Source: Episyrphus balteatus
Lineage: Eukaryota; Arthropoda; Insecta; Diptera; Syrphidae
DNA length: 64,000 nucleotides
NCBI RefSeq assembly: GCF_945859705.1
Contig: NC_079136.1
Location: 78,740,867-78,804,866 of the forward strand
Direction: 5' to 3'
The notes below the pieces were generated by a model. It searched no databases, had not been told where the DNA came from, and was given only the letters and a program-made list of their open reading frames with translations. The position numbers and the translations under genes are program-made. Of this stretch, positions 13,501 through 23,279 are shown piece by piece (the stretch's first letter is position 1; every line of letters starts with the position of its first letter).

Positions 13501-16500
13501 TAAAACATCAGATCACCAGTGGACGTATTGATACGAAAGCCGTTCATTAAGAATCTTTCATCAATATACTGGAATTAATCAGAGTTTCCATGACCTTGGA
13601 AAGAAGGGACGTAAGTGCAATTGGTCGGTAGTCAGAGGGGAAAAAATATTCGCCTTTTTAATGGAAAAACTGAAAGCTGTTTCAATATACTTGGGTAGAG
13701 CCCAGTCCTCTTGGATTTGCGTATGTCAAGGTCTTTCCGGACTCTTGCACTCAAACCATAGTAACCAGTTAAGGTTGCTGAGGAATTGAGACAGCCCCTG
13801 CTGGCTTTCTCTTATTGTCAAACAGTTTTCCTTTGTGTTTTTTTCATTAAATAAACTAATATGACACGAGAAATAAGCGGATAAGACATAATGGTCTGAT
13901 GTGCAGTGTATTTATCAGAGTCAGAGGTAAGAAACAAATGTATTGTGTTTTCGGTTCAACTATTAACGTCCGAAATCCGAGTTGGCTTGTCAACATAGCT
14001 TCCTTCGGATGTTGTCTGGCCAGAATAGCGAAGCCACGAAGAATGACAACGCCCACAATGACGATTGCAGTCCGGGGGTAAAGGGAAACAATCCTTTGAA
14101 TGTAGTCGGACAGCGCATCAATTTCGTTAGAAGTTAAACAATATGTAAATATGTGTTCCTTCAAGCATAAAAGGGTAAAAAATATTTTACTCCGGAGTAA
14201 TTTTAGTTGGTACTCCATATTTATTTCAGTTTTTAGTCATGGACCTGCACGTACACTTAAATATTTGACATTTTGTTTAAGCATTGATTTTTTGTTGTTT
14301 ATTTTGAGTTTTTTTTCATATGACACACACACAGTCAAAAATCATTTCCTTGCGTTCAACCCAGACCACATCTGAATGAGATCTAAATTTTGAGAAGTTC
14401 TGAATAGTCAGATACAAAGTTAGGTGGCATTTAGTACCTAACGTTTATTAATATTTAGTTACGATTTTCAGGTGGAAATTTTTATTTGAAAACTCTGATG
14501 GGTAACTTTTAGTTAGTTAGTTAGTTTGGATAGTTTGTTGAACCCGATCAATCTACTTTCATTGGGAAGGATTAGAAACGTTAGGGAAAAGTCTATTTTA
14601 GTCTTTATTTCATCGAACAAAGTTACAATGCTTTAGTGATTACTCGATAACAAAATAATAATAAAAATAAGATAATATACAAAATCAATAATGAAGAAAA
14701 AAAACAAAACATAAATAATAAATATAATATTAAACATTTCCACCACTAAGGTTTCTCAAAATAACGAGTAAATTATTTTTAAATGAAAATCTACCAAGAC
14801 AAAATTCGATCATATCGCAAACAGAATTGGATTCTTTTAAACACCTGGTCAATGGTTCATTAGCAGCATAATTTGTTCTGTGGAATGGAATGTTAAACAA
14901 ATTTTGGTTTCTAAGCATCCTCGCAGGAACATTGAAGTTAATTAAGCCCAAAATTTCCGAACAATTAATATGATTAGTTAAAACATCACGAATAAACATA
15001 ACTCCAGAGAACTTTCTACGAATATTAAGAGGCAAGATTCCAAATAATTTACACCTTGTTTCATAGGAAGGCATATCAATGTACCAATGAAGCCTTTTTA
15101 CTAATACCCTTGTAAATTTTTTAATTTTCTCAATTCTAAAAGAGTGAACTTCGTACAAAGGGCTTTAAATAGTATTGCAATATTCAAGAGTAGATCTAAC
15201 AAACGCAAAAAAAAGACATTTCAATGTGTGAGGATCACAGAATTCCTTTGAATTGCGCAAGATAAATTCTAACATAGAATTACCTTTGACAACTAAAAAG
15301 TCTATGTGTTTTAAGAAATCAAGTTTTTGATCAAAAATTACCCCTAGATCTTTTTTTAAAGGTTACTATAGATAGAAAGGTATTATTCTAATATAGGAAA
15401 AATTAATTGATGTACGTTTTCGGCAAAACGTTATACTTTGACATTTAGCAATATTAAGGTGCAAGGAGTTAACCCAACACCAATTCGATAATTTTTGAAG
15501 ATCTTCTTGCAGCAATATGCAATCATGTTCAGATTTTATACACCGAAAGATTTTCAAATCGTCTGCGTCATTAGACATCTAGAATTTAAAAAAAAACATT
15601 GGGAATGTCATTGATTAATAACAAGAAAAAAAGTGGACCGAGATGGCTTCCTTGTGGAACACCCGAGGTAACATTGATGAAAGAAAGTTATTAATACGAA
15701 CAAACTGAATCCGACCCTTTAAATATGCCCGTTTCCAGTTCAGTAAATTAGAATGAAAACCAATTTTATTCAACTTCATAAGTAATATATCATGGTTCAC
15801 CCTATCAAAAGCTTTGGAAAAGTCTGTGCATACAACATCGCATTGGAGACCTTTTTCAAGCCCGTTTAAAATGGTGTTTGAAAAAATTGTTAGGTTGGTG
15901 CTGGTAGATCTACCAGCAATAAACCCATGTTGACAGGGAGAGATAACATGTTTTACCATTGTACTTAGTTTTTCATAAACCAATTTTTCTCAAATTTTTT
16001 TGGAACGGTAGAGATCTTGCAAATAAGGTGGTAGTTTGAAACTTCCTGCCTATTTCCTGATTTATAAATTGGTGTAATGGTAGAACGCTTCCATGTACTT
16101 AAAAATTCACCACTTTCGAGAGATCGATTAAAAATTATTTGTAAAAGAACAGCAAATACTATTGAACATTTCACATACCTTCTCTTTAGAAAATTCATTG
16201 AAGTAATATTTTAGTCAAATGTTGGTTATGGGGTATCTGATTGGTTAGTCTAACGAAAAAAAAAAAAAAAAAACAATTTATTTATTGGAAAGTTGACTGA
16301 AAAGTTAGTCAAGAAGAATTTCAGTTACTCGTTTTACACAGCTTACTAAATTAGCTTTCAGAAAATATGGTTGACTAAATAGTTTGTCCCTAATGTTTCA
16401 TGAACGGGTCCATTTGCGTTCCATCACTCCAGAAAAAAAGTCAAATTCGGAGTATACCTACTGCCCATAATCTCGTAAAGGCCCTAACTACATTTTTCTT

Positions 16501-19500
16501 AATTCTGGGGTCGAATCACGGCACACGATTACGATCAAACGTTAACGCTTTGACATATTGCTGTCTCTATTTAATCAGTAGAAAAAGATAGGGACACATA
16601 GTGACCATACGTTAACGAACGTATGCTGTAATCCGACCCCTGAGTTATAGAGGGAAACAGTAAATCTAATATCGCAATTTGCATATAAAAATGAAAAAAA
16701 TCAAATGTATATTTTGAGTTTTCTGACGTATTTAACAAGACCTAGACTAAAACATTGCCCTAACTCCAAATATGCAAAAAAATCAAAATCGAAAGTTTTG
16801 TAGTTAGGGTCTTTACGAGATTATGGTACTCCTCAGTGGAGTGAATGAAAACGACATTTAGGCCCAATTTATTGACTCTCCATTAAACTTAAATCGCCAT
16901 TAAAAAAGGGAATTTTAAAATTAAAAACAAAATTCGTTTAATTCAGTCTTTGTTAAGGATTTTTTTTTTAAGTTTGACATCATTAACTAATTGAACATTA
17001 AATTTAAAAGCCCTTTTAGTTAAAAAGCCAAATTCAACCTTTAGGCGAAGTAGATGAGAAAAATCTTAAATGAAGTGTTGTCTATTTAACCCTGATACGT
17101 CATACCCATAGAAAAAAATTTCTTGCGAGTCGTAGTCATTTTAAATTGTACCTTATTTGTGAAATAAGTACCTATGAATAAATACCTATGTCCCTACAAA
17201 AATATTCTATTCTGGACTATTATAAATACATAATTTTTGTTTTTGTTTTAATGATTTCTTAGCTTATTTCACGAACAAATTTTTTTCAAATAAAATAATA
17301 ATGACATAATTACTGAAATGACATTTGACGCTAACGGAGAGTGAAAAAATAGAAATCCTTTTTAAAACCTCCATTTGCTCTAAAAAATTATTAGGGATTT
17401 TTGTAGTTGTAGTTCACATTGTTTGAATGTTTTCCACATGCACTGTGGCATATACTTACTATTTTCTTAAACCGCAAGAGTAGGTAGGGATCAAGTTCAT
17501 ACAATATGGCCATATTTCACATTATTTTAAAGTATTTTAATACAATACGAAACAACCTCGTTTATTTGCTTAAACTGATTTATGTTTGCGAACAAGGACT
17601 CTGGATATACGGCTTTGTTCAAATTTGCAACTGCAAATAAAAATTAAAAGTTTTTATAAAATATTAAATTTTGAAAAAAAAATCTTTTCGTACCATTTTT
17701 GTATACTTTTCTTTATTTTTAATTAAAACATTTTTGTTATCTAAAATTTAAACGATATTTATAAATAAAATGTTAAAATAAACTCAAAAGGTAAAAGGGC
17801 ATATTTTGATCGCAAATGCAAGAAAATGTGGTTTTGGGATAGTTCCAATGATTTTTCTATTTCACCATTTGAAATAAAATACATATTTGGTTCTAAGATT
17901 CTAAAACTAGAAGAATGTAGCTTTTACATGCTTTTTATTTTGTCATGATATAGTCAAGCTATGCATTCGTACAAAAAAAAAGTTGAGATAACAATCAGAC
18001 ATGGGATTACTATAGCCCTGTTCCACTGGAGGTGGTAGTCTGCTAATAGTAGATTTTTTGTTTAATCTAGTACTATCATCTACCTACTCATGCTCTTCTT
18101 CCCGAGTGGATACGATTTGTATTGAATTCGTTGAAAGTGCGTTCCATTGAAAATCGCTAGTTAACTATTAGTAGTACTTTGCCACCTCCCAAAGGAACAG
18201 CTAAATGGATCTACCGAGTAACATCAAACTTGGTATGTAGCATTTTTTTGCAGAATCTCCATAGGGGTTTTTAGAACTAATTTTTTTTTTATCAAAAATA
18301 ACGATACCTGTCATAAACCAATTTAGGAAATGTTTAATTTTCTCGAAAACGGTACCAGTGATTTTGTTTAAAAAAATTATATAATAGTTTTTGGGCAATC
18401 ATGGACATTTCTTAAAATTATTATTAACCTACCGTAGAACCGTGCCAAACTACCAATTTAATTTCAACGAATTTTTTATACAAAAGCATTTATATAGTTT
18501 AGATATAAAACAGAAAGAAAATTTGGGAAAATAATAGTTTTTGGATTAGTAATTTCTACAAAATTGCATACCAATTTTATTTTTGAATTTTGTTTTTTTT
18601 AAATTTATAAGGTTCCAACGATTTTGAAATTTTTTTTTTTTCTAAAAATCTATCTAAGTAGAAAAAATCAAATCGAATTGGTACTTGTTTTGGAGCTATC
18701 ACGAATTTTCCTTTGTTCCTTAAACTTTTTGGGCTAGTGTATAAAAACAACTCAGGTTAAAAGCTAATGCTCGGTTAAATTTTATGGTTATGAAACTAAA
18801 GTATTAAATTTAGCCGAGCTTTAGCCTTTAATCTGAGTATTAAATTGTTTATATTGGTTGATAGAAATATGTATAATTCAGTTAAATATTTAAGTGAACC
18901 TTTAATTTGATTACACTGGTCTGCAAAATTTAACTATTTTTTTCTCCTTCAAATAACTTTTTGATATTATGAAAGATTAGATTTTCTTAAATCTAAATCT
19001 GGTTTCAGAAAAATTCTATCAGGTACCATTTTTGTAAAAATGATTTTTGAAAAATGTGGGTAGTTTCTAAAAAATCATCCTTTTAGATTCATTTGAACTT
19101 GTATAAAATTAAAACTACTTGTCGCATTGAGCTCAAATTTGAAGTACTTATTCCTCATAATATGGCAGGACAAAAATTAAAAAATTACGATTTTTCAAAA
19201 AAGTAGTCACAAAAAAGTCTCTTTATAAGGGTGAAAATATTTTTTTTTTTCGGAATTGTGAATACAATATTCGAATTCCTCGGAATATTCTACATTAATT
19301 TCATGCTTGATTCTCTATAAAATATTGTGACCGAAAAAAGTTCTAGCGACATGAAAAAGCATAAACCAAATTCGCACCCGTGTGCCTATCACGTCAAAAA
19401 AAAAAGAGGTGTGCCTACAGAGGGATATGTAAAGAAAACCATAATAAAATACATTAAACAAAATTTTTACGTGTTTTGTAATTTTATATACTATTTTTCT

Positions 19501-22500
19501 AATTATAAATATCTTATTCACTAAACCGCCTTGTAATGCTTTTTTTTCTCCTAGAAACAAAAGTATACTTGTCTTATAGTATTTGATGTGATGAGTTAGA
19601 ATCCGAAGTCAAAAAAAATTCTATCACGTCAGGATTCTGAGATATTCGCATTAAAGTATTTTGAAAATCTCAAAAAAAACTACTATATCTTAAAAATCAG
19701 AGCTGACCGAAATTTTTTGAGTTCGGACTCAAAATCAGCACATCAAAAACTATAAGAAAAGTATACTTTTGTTTCTAGGGAGAAAGATATATAATTTTTA
19801 GGTTATCAGTTTCTTTATGGTAAGATATGCCAAACCTACTAAACTTACTTAAATTAAGATATCTCGGAGAAGAAAAGAGATATTGAGAAGATTGAAACTG
19901 AATTTGAAAGAAAAAAATAAGTTCTTTTATAAACTATAACAATTTTAATTGAAAAAGATTACATTATGCCAAAATATTTCTTCGAAAACATCGAAAAAAT
20001 GGGTTTTTGAGATTTTCCAACGGGAATATCTAAAAAACATGATGTGCTAGGTCAATTCTGACTTCGGATTCGGAATCAGTATAGAAAAATCTTCTAGAAA
20101 AGTATAGTTTTATGTAAAGGAGGATTTCCTTGCAGACCAGTGTTATTGGTAAGGCTCGTAGAAAATCAAATTTACTAATGATAAGCTTTGGTGAATTATA
20201 GTAATAATAGCCTAATAGTAAGTGAATGTACAGTGCGGTTTACATGGTTAGACGCACCAATTTTCGTTTACATAAATTTCATTTTTTTTGTGTGTGTGCA
20301 AGAATAACCAAAAAAATTGTATTTATTAGAATGGTTATTTAGTTCTTAATAGAAAAACAAAAAGAATTAGTGGGTGAGTGGAAGTTAACGGTACTTTTTA
20401 GTCCTTCTTGTCCTTGATGTAAGAAAAAGGGCAGCTTTTTTCGGTTCACATGATTAGACGCACACCTTAAATTAGTTAGTTTGGCGAGATCTATTGCACT
20501 GATTTGATTAAATTTGGAAGATTAAACATCAAGAAGTTAATTTTTAGTGATTTTCATTCAAAATCTGTTAACAAAATTTCTGAGCGCGAAAGAATAAGGG
20601 ATAAATGACGCGTTGGATTCCAAAGGTCTTTCCATTAGCCCCATTGCCAAAAAAAAATAGGATGAAGTGACTATTTCGAGAGAAATTATTTAAAAACAGT
20701 GCCTCCTACGAAAAAAACTTCAAAGGAGGAACAATAGAAGCTTTAACACCCCAGGAAAAATGAAAATTTATGAAAAAAGCGTCGAAAACAGCTCTATCCC
20801 GAGCAAAATTAAAGAAAAAGCTAGGCTAACGGGAAGAACATCAACTTTTCGGTGATTTTTTTTTAATGCTGAACATCCTAGATTAAAATAATCAGTGCAA
20901 TAGATCTCGCCAAACTAACTAATTTAAGGTGTGCGTCCAATCATGTGAACCGAAAAAAGCTGCCCTTTTTCTTACATCAAGGACAAGAAGGACTAAAAAG
21001 TACCGTTAACTTCCACTCACCCACTAATTCTTTTTGTTTTTCTATTAAGAACTAAATAACCATTCTAATAAATACAATTTTTTTGGTTATTCTTGCACAC
21101 ACACAAAAAAAAATGAAATTTATGTAAACGAAAATTGGTGCGTCTAACCAAGTGAACCGCACTGTACATATAAGCGTGGTCGAATGTTCGGTATTCGACC
21201 GAATCATTATTTGCAGCATCTCTAGTTGGTGCCGTTAAAAAATTTCAAATTTCCCTCCTTGGAATCAAAAATAAACAAAAAGTTTGAGCCAAAACGACTT
21301 ATTGGTTTGAGCTCTTACCTCATTTAAATTATTACATTGAGTTTTTCTTAACGTTTTTCTTTTTTTCTTTAAGGGCCATTAGCTGAAACGAACCTTAAAT
21401 AATTCATGTTGAACATAAATTTTAAGGCTCTATTTTAACTTCGGCGTAAACTGTCACATAAGGATTTATGTTGTAATTAAATGCTTAAGTTTCGATTCAG
21501 CAAAAAAAGACTCTAATTGTTACGCATTTCATAATATTCCAAAACAAAATATAATATAAAAAAATAGCAATCTCTGTGGGGATACGAACTCAGAAAGCAA
21601 AATTAAACAGCAATCACCTTGTCACCTACGCTAATAGGACTATTGAAACAAGGGTAACTTTCATGCCCTATAAGCTATAACGTGCCTAGGATATACAACA
21701 ATAATATTTAATTTTGTTCAAATTCTCGTCGTTAATAAAAAATTTCTTGTTTTTAGTTTCGAGTTACTATGGATACATTTATAATGTCAACTAACTTTTC
21801 AATATTTTTGTTTGATATTTGTGTAATTTTGTATGTATGAGTAAAATTTCCTTATTTTATTTTTTCATTTATAGGATGTCGATGTGTCGATACGATTTAT
21901 TTTTGTTTGATATTTGTTTTATGTTTTATGTGTGAGTAAAATTTCCTTATTTTTTTTTCTACTATAGGATGTCGACGTGTTGATACAATTTATTTTTATT
22001 TGATATTTGTTTTGTTACGTTTGTATTTGTGAAATTTCCTTTTTTAAAAACAAATTTTTGGAAAAATAATTTTCTAAGACAAGCCCCATTCTCTCTGGGG
22101 ATTTTTTAGTACATCTGATTGCCGAAAAAAATAAAATTCTGTAGCGCTAGAAACTATCGGTGTCACTTCTATATATAATTATTCAATGGTTTTACGGCTC
22201 CAAAATACTTACGGGACTCTTATGTTTTTTGTATTGTTTTTCCTTCCTTCAAATCTTCAAATTTAAAAACATTTGATTTGACAAATATCTGCTTTTGACA
22301 GTTTTATTTTTCAAAAACTAAAAAAATCCCTAGGATATTTTTAATGGAGTTTTAAATTTAAAGTTTCCATTAATTGTAAAGACTTTAACTAATGTAGAGT
22401 GAATTAAATGAATTTTTAATGACGTATACTTTAGTTTAACGACGCTGTTAACTAAAACGATAAATTTCAAATTTTAATGGAGGCTCAATAAATTGGCCCT

Positions 22501-23279
22501 TAGTTAATTAGCTTAAGATCTCTTCGTAGCATTGCACTTGAACCACCACATTCATCCAAATTTATGTCGCTTCATAGCGAAAATAATAACATTTATTGCT
22601 TAAATTGCAAAATTAATAACGAGGTTGTATAAATCAAAGGCTATCTAGAAAGTCAAATGCTGTTAATTTCGTAATTAGACTTCAATACTTTAACCTTAGG
22701 TATTTGCTTTTTATTTTATTTACGAATGACCTTAAAAGACACAAAAATATTTTCTTTGTCACATTCGTTCATACCTACTTTGGAAAATTCATTGAAGTAA
22801 TAATTTTTACAAGACAAAAAAAAAGAGAATGACTAACAATCAATTCAAAACAAATCAAGTGGAACAAATTAACTGGTCTTGATACTCATATTCCTGTAAA
22901 ACCCCCTAAACTTATCTTCTTTTTTTTTCGATAAAAAAATAATTCTATTTTTAATTTTAATATACTTATAATATAATAGAAAGAAATCAAAAGATCAAAA
23001 AGACTACATGAAACCCTTTTGTCCATGTCATCAAAATAAAAAAAATATAAACAATATAAAAAAAAGAAAAAAAAAATACAAAATCTTACCAGCTGCAAAG
23101 TGCAATGGCGTGGACTTCCTTCCAGCCGTGTCTCTGGCATTAACAGTCTGCGAAGTGATCAATTTCTTCACTTTTGTTATGTCGCCCGTTTTGCAAGCTT
23201 CAAATAGCTCTCTGAGTGGATCATTTGCCATGGCAGCGTCCAAATTAACATTCAATATAGTCCGATTACGACTGGACAT
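1479..23279 (-). CDS. Tnks: tankyrase, ankyrin-SAM-PARP poly-ADP-ribosyltransferase (8 exons)
   Basis: Joining 23279-23090, 7412-6630, 6574-6414, 6353-4667, 4599-4442, 4386-4094, 1774-1618 and 1559-1479 gives 3510 nt, 1169 residues plus UGA, close to the roughly 1180 of Drosophila tankyrase. Ankyrin repeats in clusters fill about residues 20-790. A Ser/Thr/Pro linker follows, then SAM at about 876-936 (oligomerisation), then the PARP domain to the C-terminus. The catalytic triad is visible as His1028 (LFHGSPF), Tyr1057 (GAGIYFAE) and Glu1135 (FAEYVVY), spaced as in human tankyrase. The tankyrase zinc site is Cys1078, His1081, Cys1086, Cys1089. Family knowledge: it uses NAD+ to modify Axin and other RxxPDG-type partners and acts in the cytosol and at telomere-, spindle- and Wnt-related sites. 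The start MSSRNRTILNVNLD matches the fly N-terminus. No break is seen. Confidence 0.96.
1618..1774 (-). CDS. Tnks: tankyrase coding exon 7 (catalytic Glu)
   Basis: Residues 1091 to 1143. Its first base A completes Arg1091 after AG from exon 6. It encodes QLLLCRVALGKSFLQYSAMK, then HAPPGHHSVIGRPSAGGL, and HFAEYVVYRGEQ with the catalytic Glu1135, 107 residues after His1028 as in human tankyrase-1. The acceptor is TTGCAG before 1774, and the donor is GTAAGC at 1617. Confidence 0.95.
1775..4093 (-). other. Tnks: tankyrase intron 6
   Basis: This 2319-nt AT-rich intron lies between exons 6 and 7 of the PARP domain. The donor is GTGAGT and the acceptor TTTGCAG. I see no coding sequence. It carries one short inverted-repeat element at about 3694-3882. 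The plus-strand ORFs here are lysine/phenylalanine-rich and look random. Confidence 0.85.
3694..3882. mobile_element. short inverted-repeat element (MITE), family with a second copy at 16.3 kb
   Basis: The left end reads GGTTCACAAACGTTAGGGAC. The right end, read backwards, gives a similar ACATTAGAGACTAAATATT with TTAGTC blocks. The inner part (GGAAAGTTGACTGAAAAGTT-like, then ACTCGTTTTACAC) recurs at about 16291-16411, and the end motif AACGTTAGGG recurs near 14578. This is a small non-coding DNA element; I could not fix its superfamily. Confidence 0.5.
4094..4386 (-). CDS. Tnks: tankyrase coding exon 6 (NAD-binding and zinc motif)
   Basis: Residues 994 to 1091. It encodes VQKVQNRKLWERYVHRRQE, then LFHGSPFINAIVQKGFDERH with His1028, GGMFGAGIYFAEHSSKSNQY with Tyr1057, and the zinc-binding set C-x2-H-x4-C-x2-C (1078, 1081, 1086, 1089), which is specific to tankyrases among PARPs. 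The acceptor is TTAAAG before 4386; the donor is GTGAGT at 4093. A 55-nt intron separates it from exon 5. Confidence 0.95.
4442..4599 (-). CDS. Tnks: tankyrase coding exon 5 (start of PARP domain)
   Basis: Residues 941 to 993. Exon 4 supplies one base and this exon GA, making Gly941. It encodes GIGNNLNPGTLLVDLLPDD, a Glu-rich helix (VAVEEEMQATIREHRDN) and GGYFLRYNIIR, the N-terminal strand of the PARP fold. The acceptor is TTTAAG before 4599 and the donor is GTATAC at 4441. The donor could also be placed one base earlier, but this choice keeps phase 0 with exon 6. Confidence 0.93.
4667..6353 (-). CDS. Tnks: tankyrase coding exon 4 (ankyrin clusters 3-5, linker, SAM)
   Basis: Residues 379 to 941. 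It begins VAEILIRKGALLNEKNK and carries the later ankyrin clusters, with pairs of matching repeat signatures such as GLVPLHNACSYGH and GLIPLHNASSYGH, and LWKFTPLHEAAAKGK and KWGFTPLHEAAQKGR. A low-complexity Ser/Thr/Pro linker follows (about 790-870), then the SAM domain from about 876 (FLASQQLDHLIELFE, then LKQVGVSAYGFRHKIL). The donor is GTAAGG at 4666. At 1687 nt it is the largest exon. Confidence 0.96.
6414..6574 (-). CDS. Tnks: tankyrase coding exon 3
   Basis: Residues 325 to 378. The acceptor is TTTTAG before 6574 and the donor is GTAAGT at 6413. It encodes HEYKGHCVLDACKKADI and the HPYSGDTPLHASGVSVDPKRKQ segment, the linker and start of the middle ankyrin cluster, which in the family is structurally divergent. 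Introns on both sides are tiny: 55 nt (6575-6629) and 60 nt (6354-6413). Confidence 0.92.
6630..7412 (-). CDS. Tnks: tankyrase coding exon 2
   Basis: Residues 64 to 325. The acceptor is TTCTAG before 7412 and the donor is GTAAGT at 6629. It holds the rest of ankyrin cluster 1 and cluster 2. Recognisable blocks are GGLHPLHNACSFGH, LTGEYRKDELLEAARSGAED and STPLHLAAGYNR, with repeated TPLH and GADVHAKDKGG signatures. It ends in RELRDRIT, just before the EYKGH block of exon 3. Confidence 0.94.
8532..9231. mobile_element. TTAA-flanked inverted-repeat element (piggyBac-like, non-autonomous)
   Basis: The 700-bp unit starts GGGGGGGAATCCCTCC and ends GGAGGGATTTCCCCCC, nearly perfect terminal inverted repeats. 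It is bounded by TTAA at 8528-8531 and 9232-9235. TTAA duplication is the hallmark of piggyBac elements, but the G-run terminus differs from the usual CCC start, so the assignment is tentative. The inside is AT-rich with no transposase frame. Confidence 0.6.
10437..10679. repeat. 243-bp inverted-repeat element
   Basis: The left end TCGCTGTAGTTCTAATACCT continues into CGTAACCC. The right end is its reverse complement (GGGTTACGAGGTATTAGAAC, then TACAGCGA). The match extends loosely outward through TATA-rich flanks to about 10428-10688. The arms are about 33-40 bp around a 160-bp centre. There is no coding content, and it looks like a MITE. Confidence 0.6.
13050..14220 (-). pseudogene. LINE relic A: endonuclease and reverse transcriptase, decayed
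   Basis: Read on the minus strand. The endonuclease part (about 14220-13860) shows a SDYIQRIVSLYPRTAIVIVG block followed by frame-shifted remains. Next comes an RT part with SDYRPIALTSLLSKVMETLI (around 13640-13570), a TGDLMFYLTEK block, and AGVPQSSVLSPILF followed by a damaged F-x-D-D region at 13360-13200. The order endonuclease then RT fits a jockey/R1-type non-LTR element. Several frameshifts and stops show it is dead. It lies in the same orientation as tankyrase inside intron 1. Confidence 0.7.
14660..16200 (-). pseudogene. LINE relic B: reverse transcriptase, decayed
   Basis: On the minus strand the RT core can be followed across frames: STWKRSTITPIYKSGNRQEV (about 16110-16045), QHGFIAGRSTSTNLTIF, VVCTDFSKAFDRVNHDILL (about 15830-15770), then NDADDLKIFRCIKSEHDC with the A/YADD motif (about 15575-15520), and HLNIAKCQSITFCRKR. 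A C-terminal part follows at 15158-14730 (ETRCKLFGILPLNIRRK). Frame changes near 15980, 15660, 15580 and 15360 mark it as a pseudogene. It belongs to the jockey/CR1-like LINE group and is distinct in sequence from relic A. Its 3' end is the AT-rich tail near 14640-14720. Confidence 0.8.
16291..16411. mobile_element. second copy of the AACGTTAGGG/TTAGTC short element (partial)
   Basis: The stretch GAAAGTTGACTGAAAAGTTA, AGTCAAGAAGAAT, CTCGTTTTACAC, GTTGACTAAATA and CCCTAATGTTTC aligns with 3765-3882. The left end is missing, or displaced by LINE relic B, since a matching end motif lies at about 14575-14600 on the far side of the LINE. Confidence 0.5.
16465..16826. mobile_element. 362-bp inverted-repeat element
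   Basis: It begins CCATAATCTCGTAAAGGCCC, followed by TAACTACA, and ends with the reverse complement (TGTAGTTAGGGTCTTTACGA, then GATTATGG) with one or two mismatches. The arms are about 28 bp. The centre carries a second, weaker inverted pair (GGGGTCGAATC and ATCCGACCCC at about 16508 and 16632). There is no coding sequence. Confidence 0.65.
18012..18203. mobile_element. 192-bp MITE with GTTCC/GGAGGTGG ends
   Basis: The left end TAGCCCTGTTCCACTGGAGG continues TGG. The right end is CCACCTCCCAAAGGAACAGC followed by TA, an imperfect inverted repeat of about 23 bp. There is an inner pair of similar blocks (ACTATCATCTACC, and CTATTAGTAG). Non-coding. Confidence 0.5.
18914..20142. mobile_element. 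1.23-kb element with CACTGGTCTGCAA ends, copy 1
   Basis: The left end CACTGGTCTGCAAAATTTAA faces right end TTTCCTTGCAGACCAGTG. The inside is non-coding and contains repeats of AAAGTATACTT and CTGACCGAAATTTTTTGAG. A second copy in the opposite orientation lies at about 29850-31235, and related pieces occur near 58250-58700. No transposase was seen, so it is a non-autonomous DNA element of uncertain superfamily. Confidence 0.6.
20231..21164. mobile_element. Tc1-like element with long inverted repeats and transposase relic
   Basis: It is bounded by TA on both sides. The left end CAGTGCGGTTTACATGGTTA faces right end TAACCAAGTGAACCGCACTG. The inverted repeats run about 285 bp (20231-20515 and 20880-21164) with very few differences. 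The central 360 bp retains, on the plus strand and across frames, pieces of a Tc1-type N-terminal DNA-binding region: ISERERIRD, then LTPQEK, KKASKTALSRAKLKKKLG. The catalytic DDE part is gone, so the element is an internally deleted, non-autonomous copy. Confidence 0.8.
21580..21665 (-). repeat. possible tRNA-like (SINE head) segment
   Basis: On the minus strand the segment reads GTAGGTGACAAGGTG, then about 30 nt, then GAGTTCGTATCCCCAC, resembling an A box and a B box (GTTCGAATCC type) of a tRNA-derived promoter. No proper cloverleaf stems could be closed, so a functional tRNA is not claimed. Confidence 0.3.
21806..22043. repeat. tandem repeat, unit about 95 bp
   Basis: Two full units and part of a third, each with TTTGATATTTGT, then GAGTAAAATTTCCTTAT, then TATAGGATGTCGA and GATACAATTTATTTTT. 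The unit contains TTTATAG/GATG, which resembles a splice acceptor, but there is no open frame after it. Confidence 0.6.
23090..23279 (-). CDS. Tnks: tankyrase coding exon 1
   Basis: Encodes residues 1 to 64: the start methionine at 23279, a short N-terminal tail, and the first ankyrin unit (LRELFEACKTGD, then STPLHFAAG). The donor is GTAAGA at 23089. One base of Gly64 is left over, and it joins GA from exon 2 to restore the conserved GYGRREVVE. The AUG context is GAAATT before ATG. Confidence 0.93.

Larger units (their letters stand above)
16860..22500. repeat. inverted pair of a GGCCCAATTTATTGA-type terminus, far apart
   Basis: The sequence GGCCCAATTTATTGACTCTC at 16861 faces its reverse complement (GAGGCTCAATAAATTGGCCC) ending at 22499, and the match continues for about 30 bp. 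They could be the two ends of one element split by later insertions (18012, 18914, 20231), or ends of two copies. I cannot decide from sequence alone. Confidence 0.35.
7413..23089 (-). other. Tnks: tankyrase intron 1 (15.7 kb, repeat-filled)
   Basis: The intron runs from donor GTAAGA at 23089 to acceptor TTCTAG at 7413, splitting Gly64. It contains the elements listed separately at 8532, 10437, 13050, 14660, 16291, 16465, 18012, 18914 and 20231. The remaining stretches (7413-8527, 9236-10427, 10690-13049, 16827-18011, 18204-18913, 21165-23089) are AT-rich, full of homopolymer runs, and I found no exon or RNA gene in them. Confidence 0.85.
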
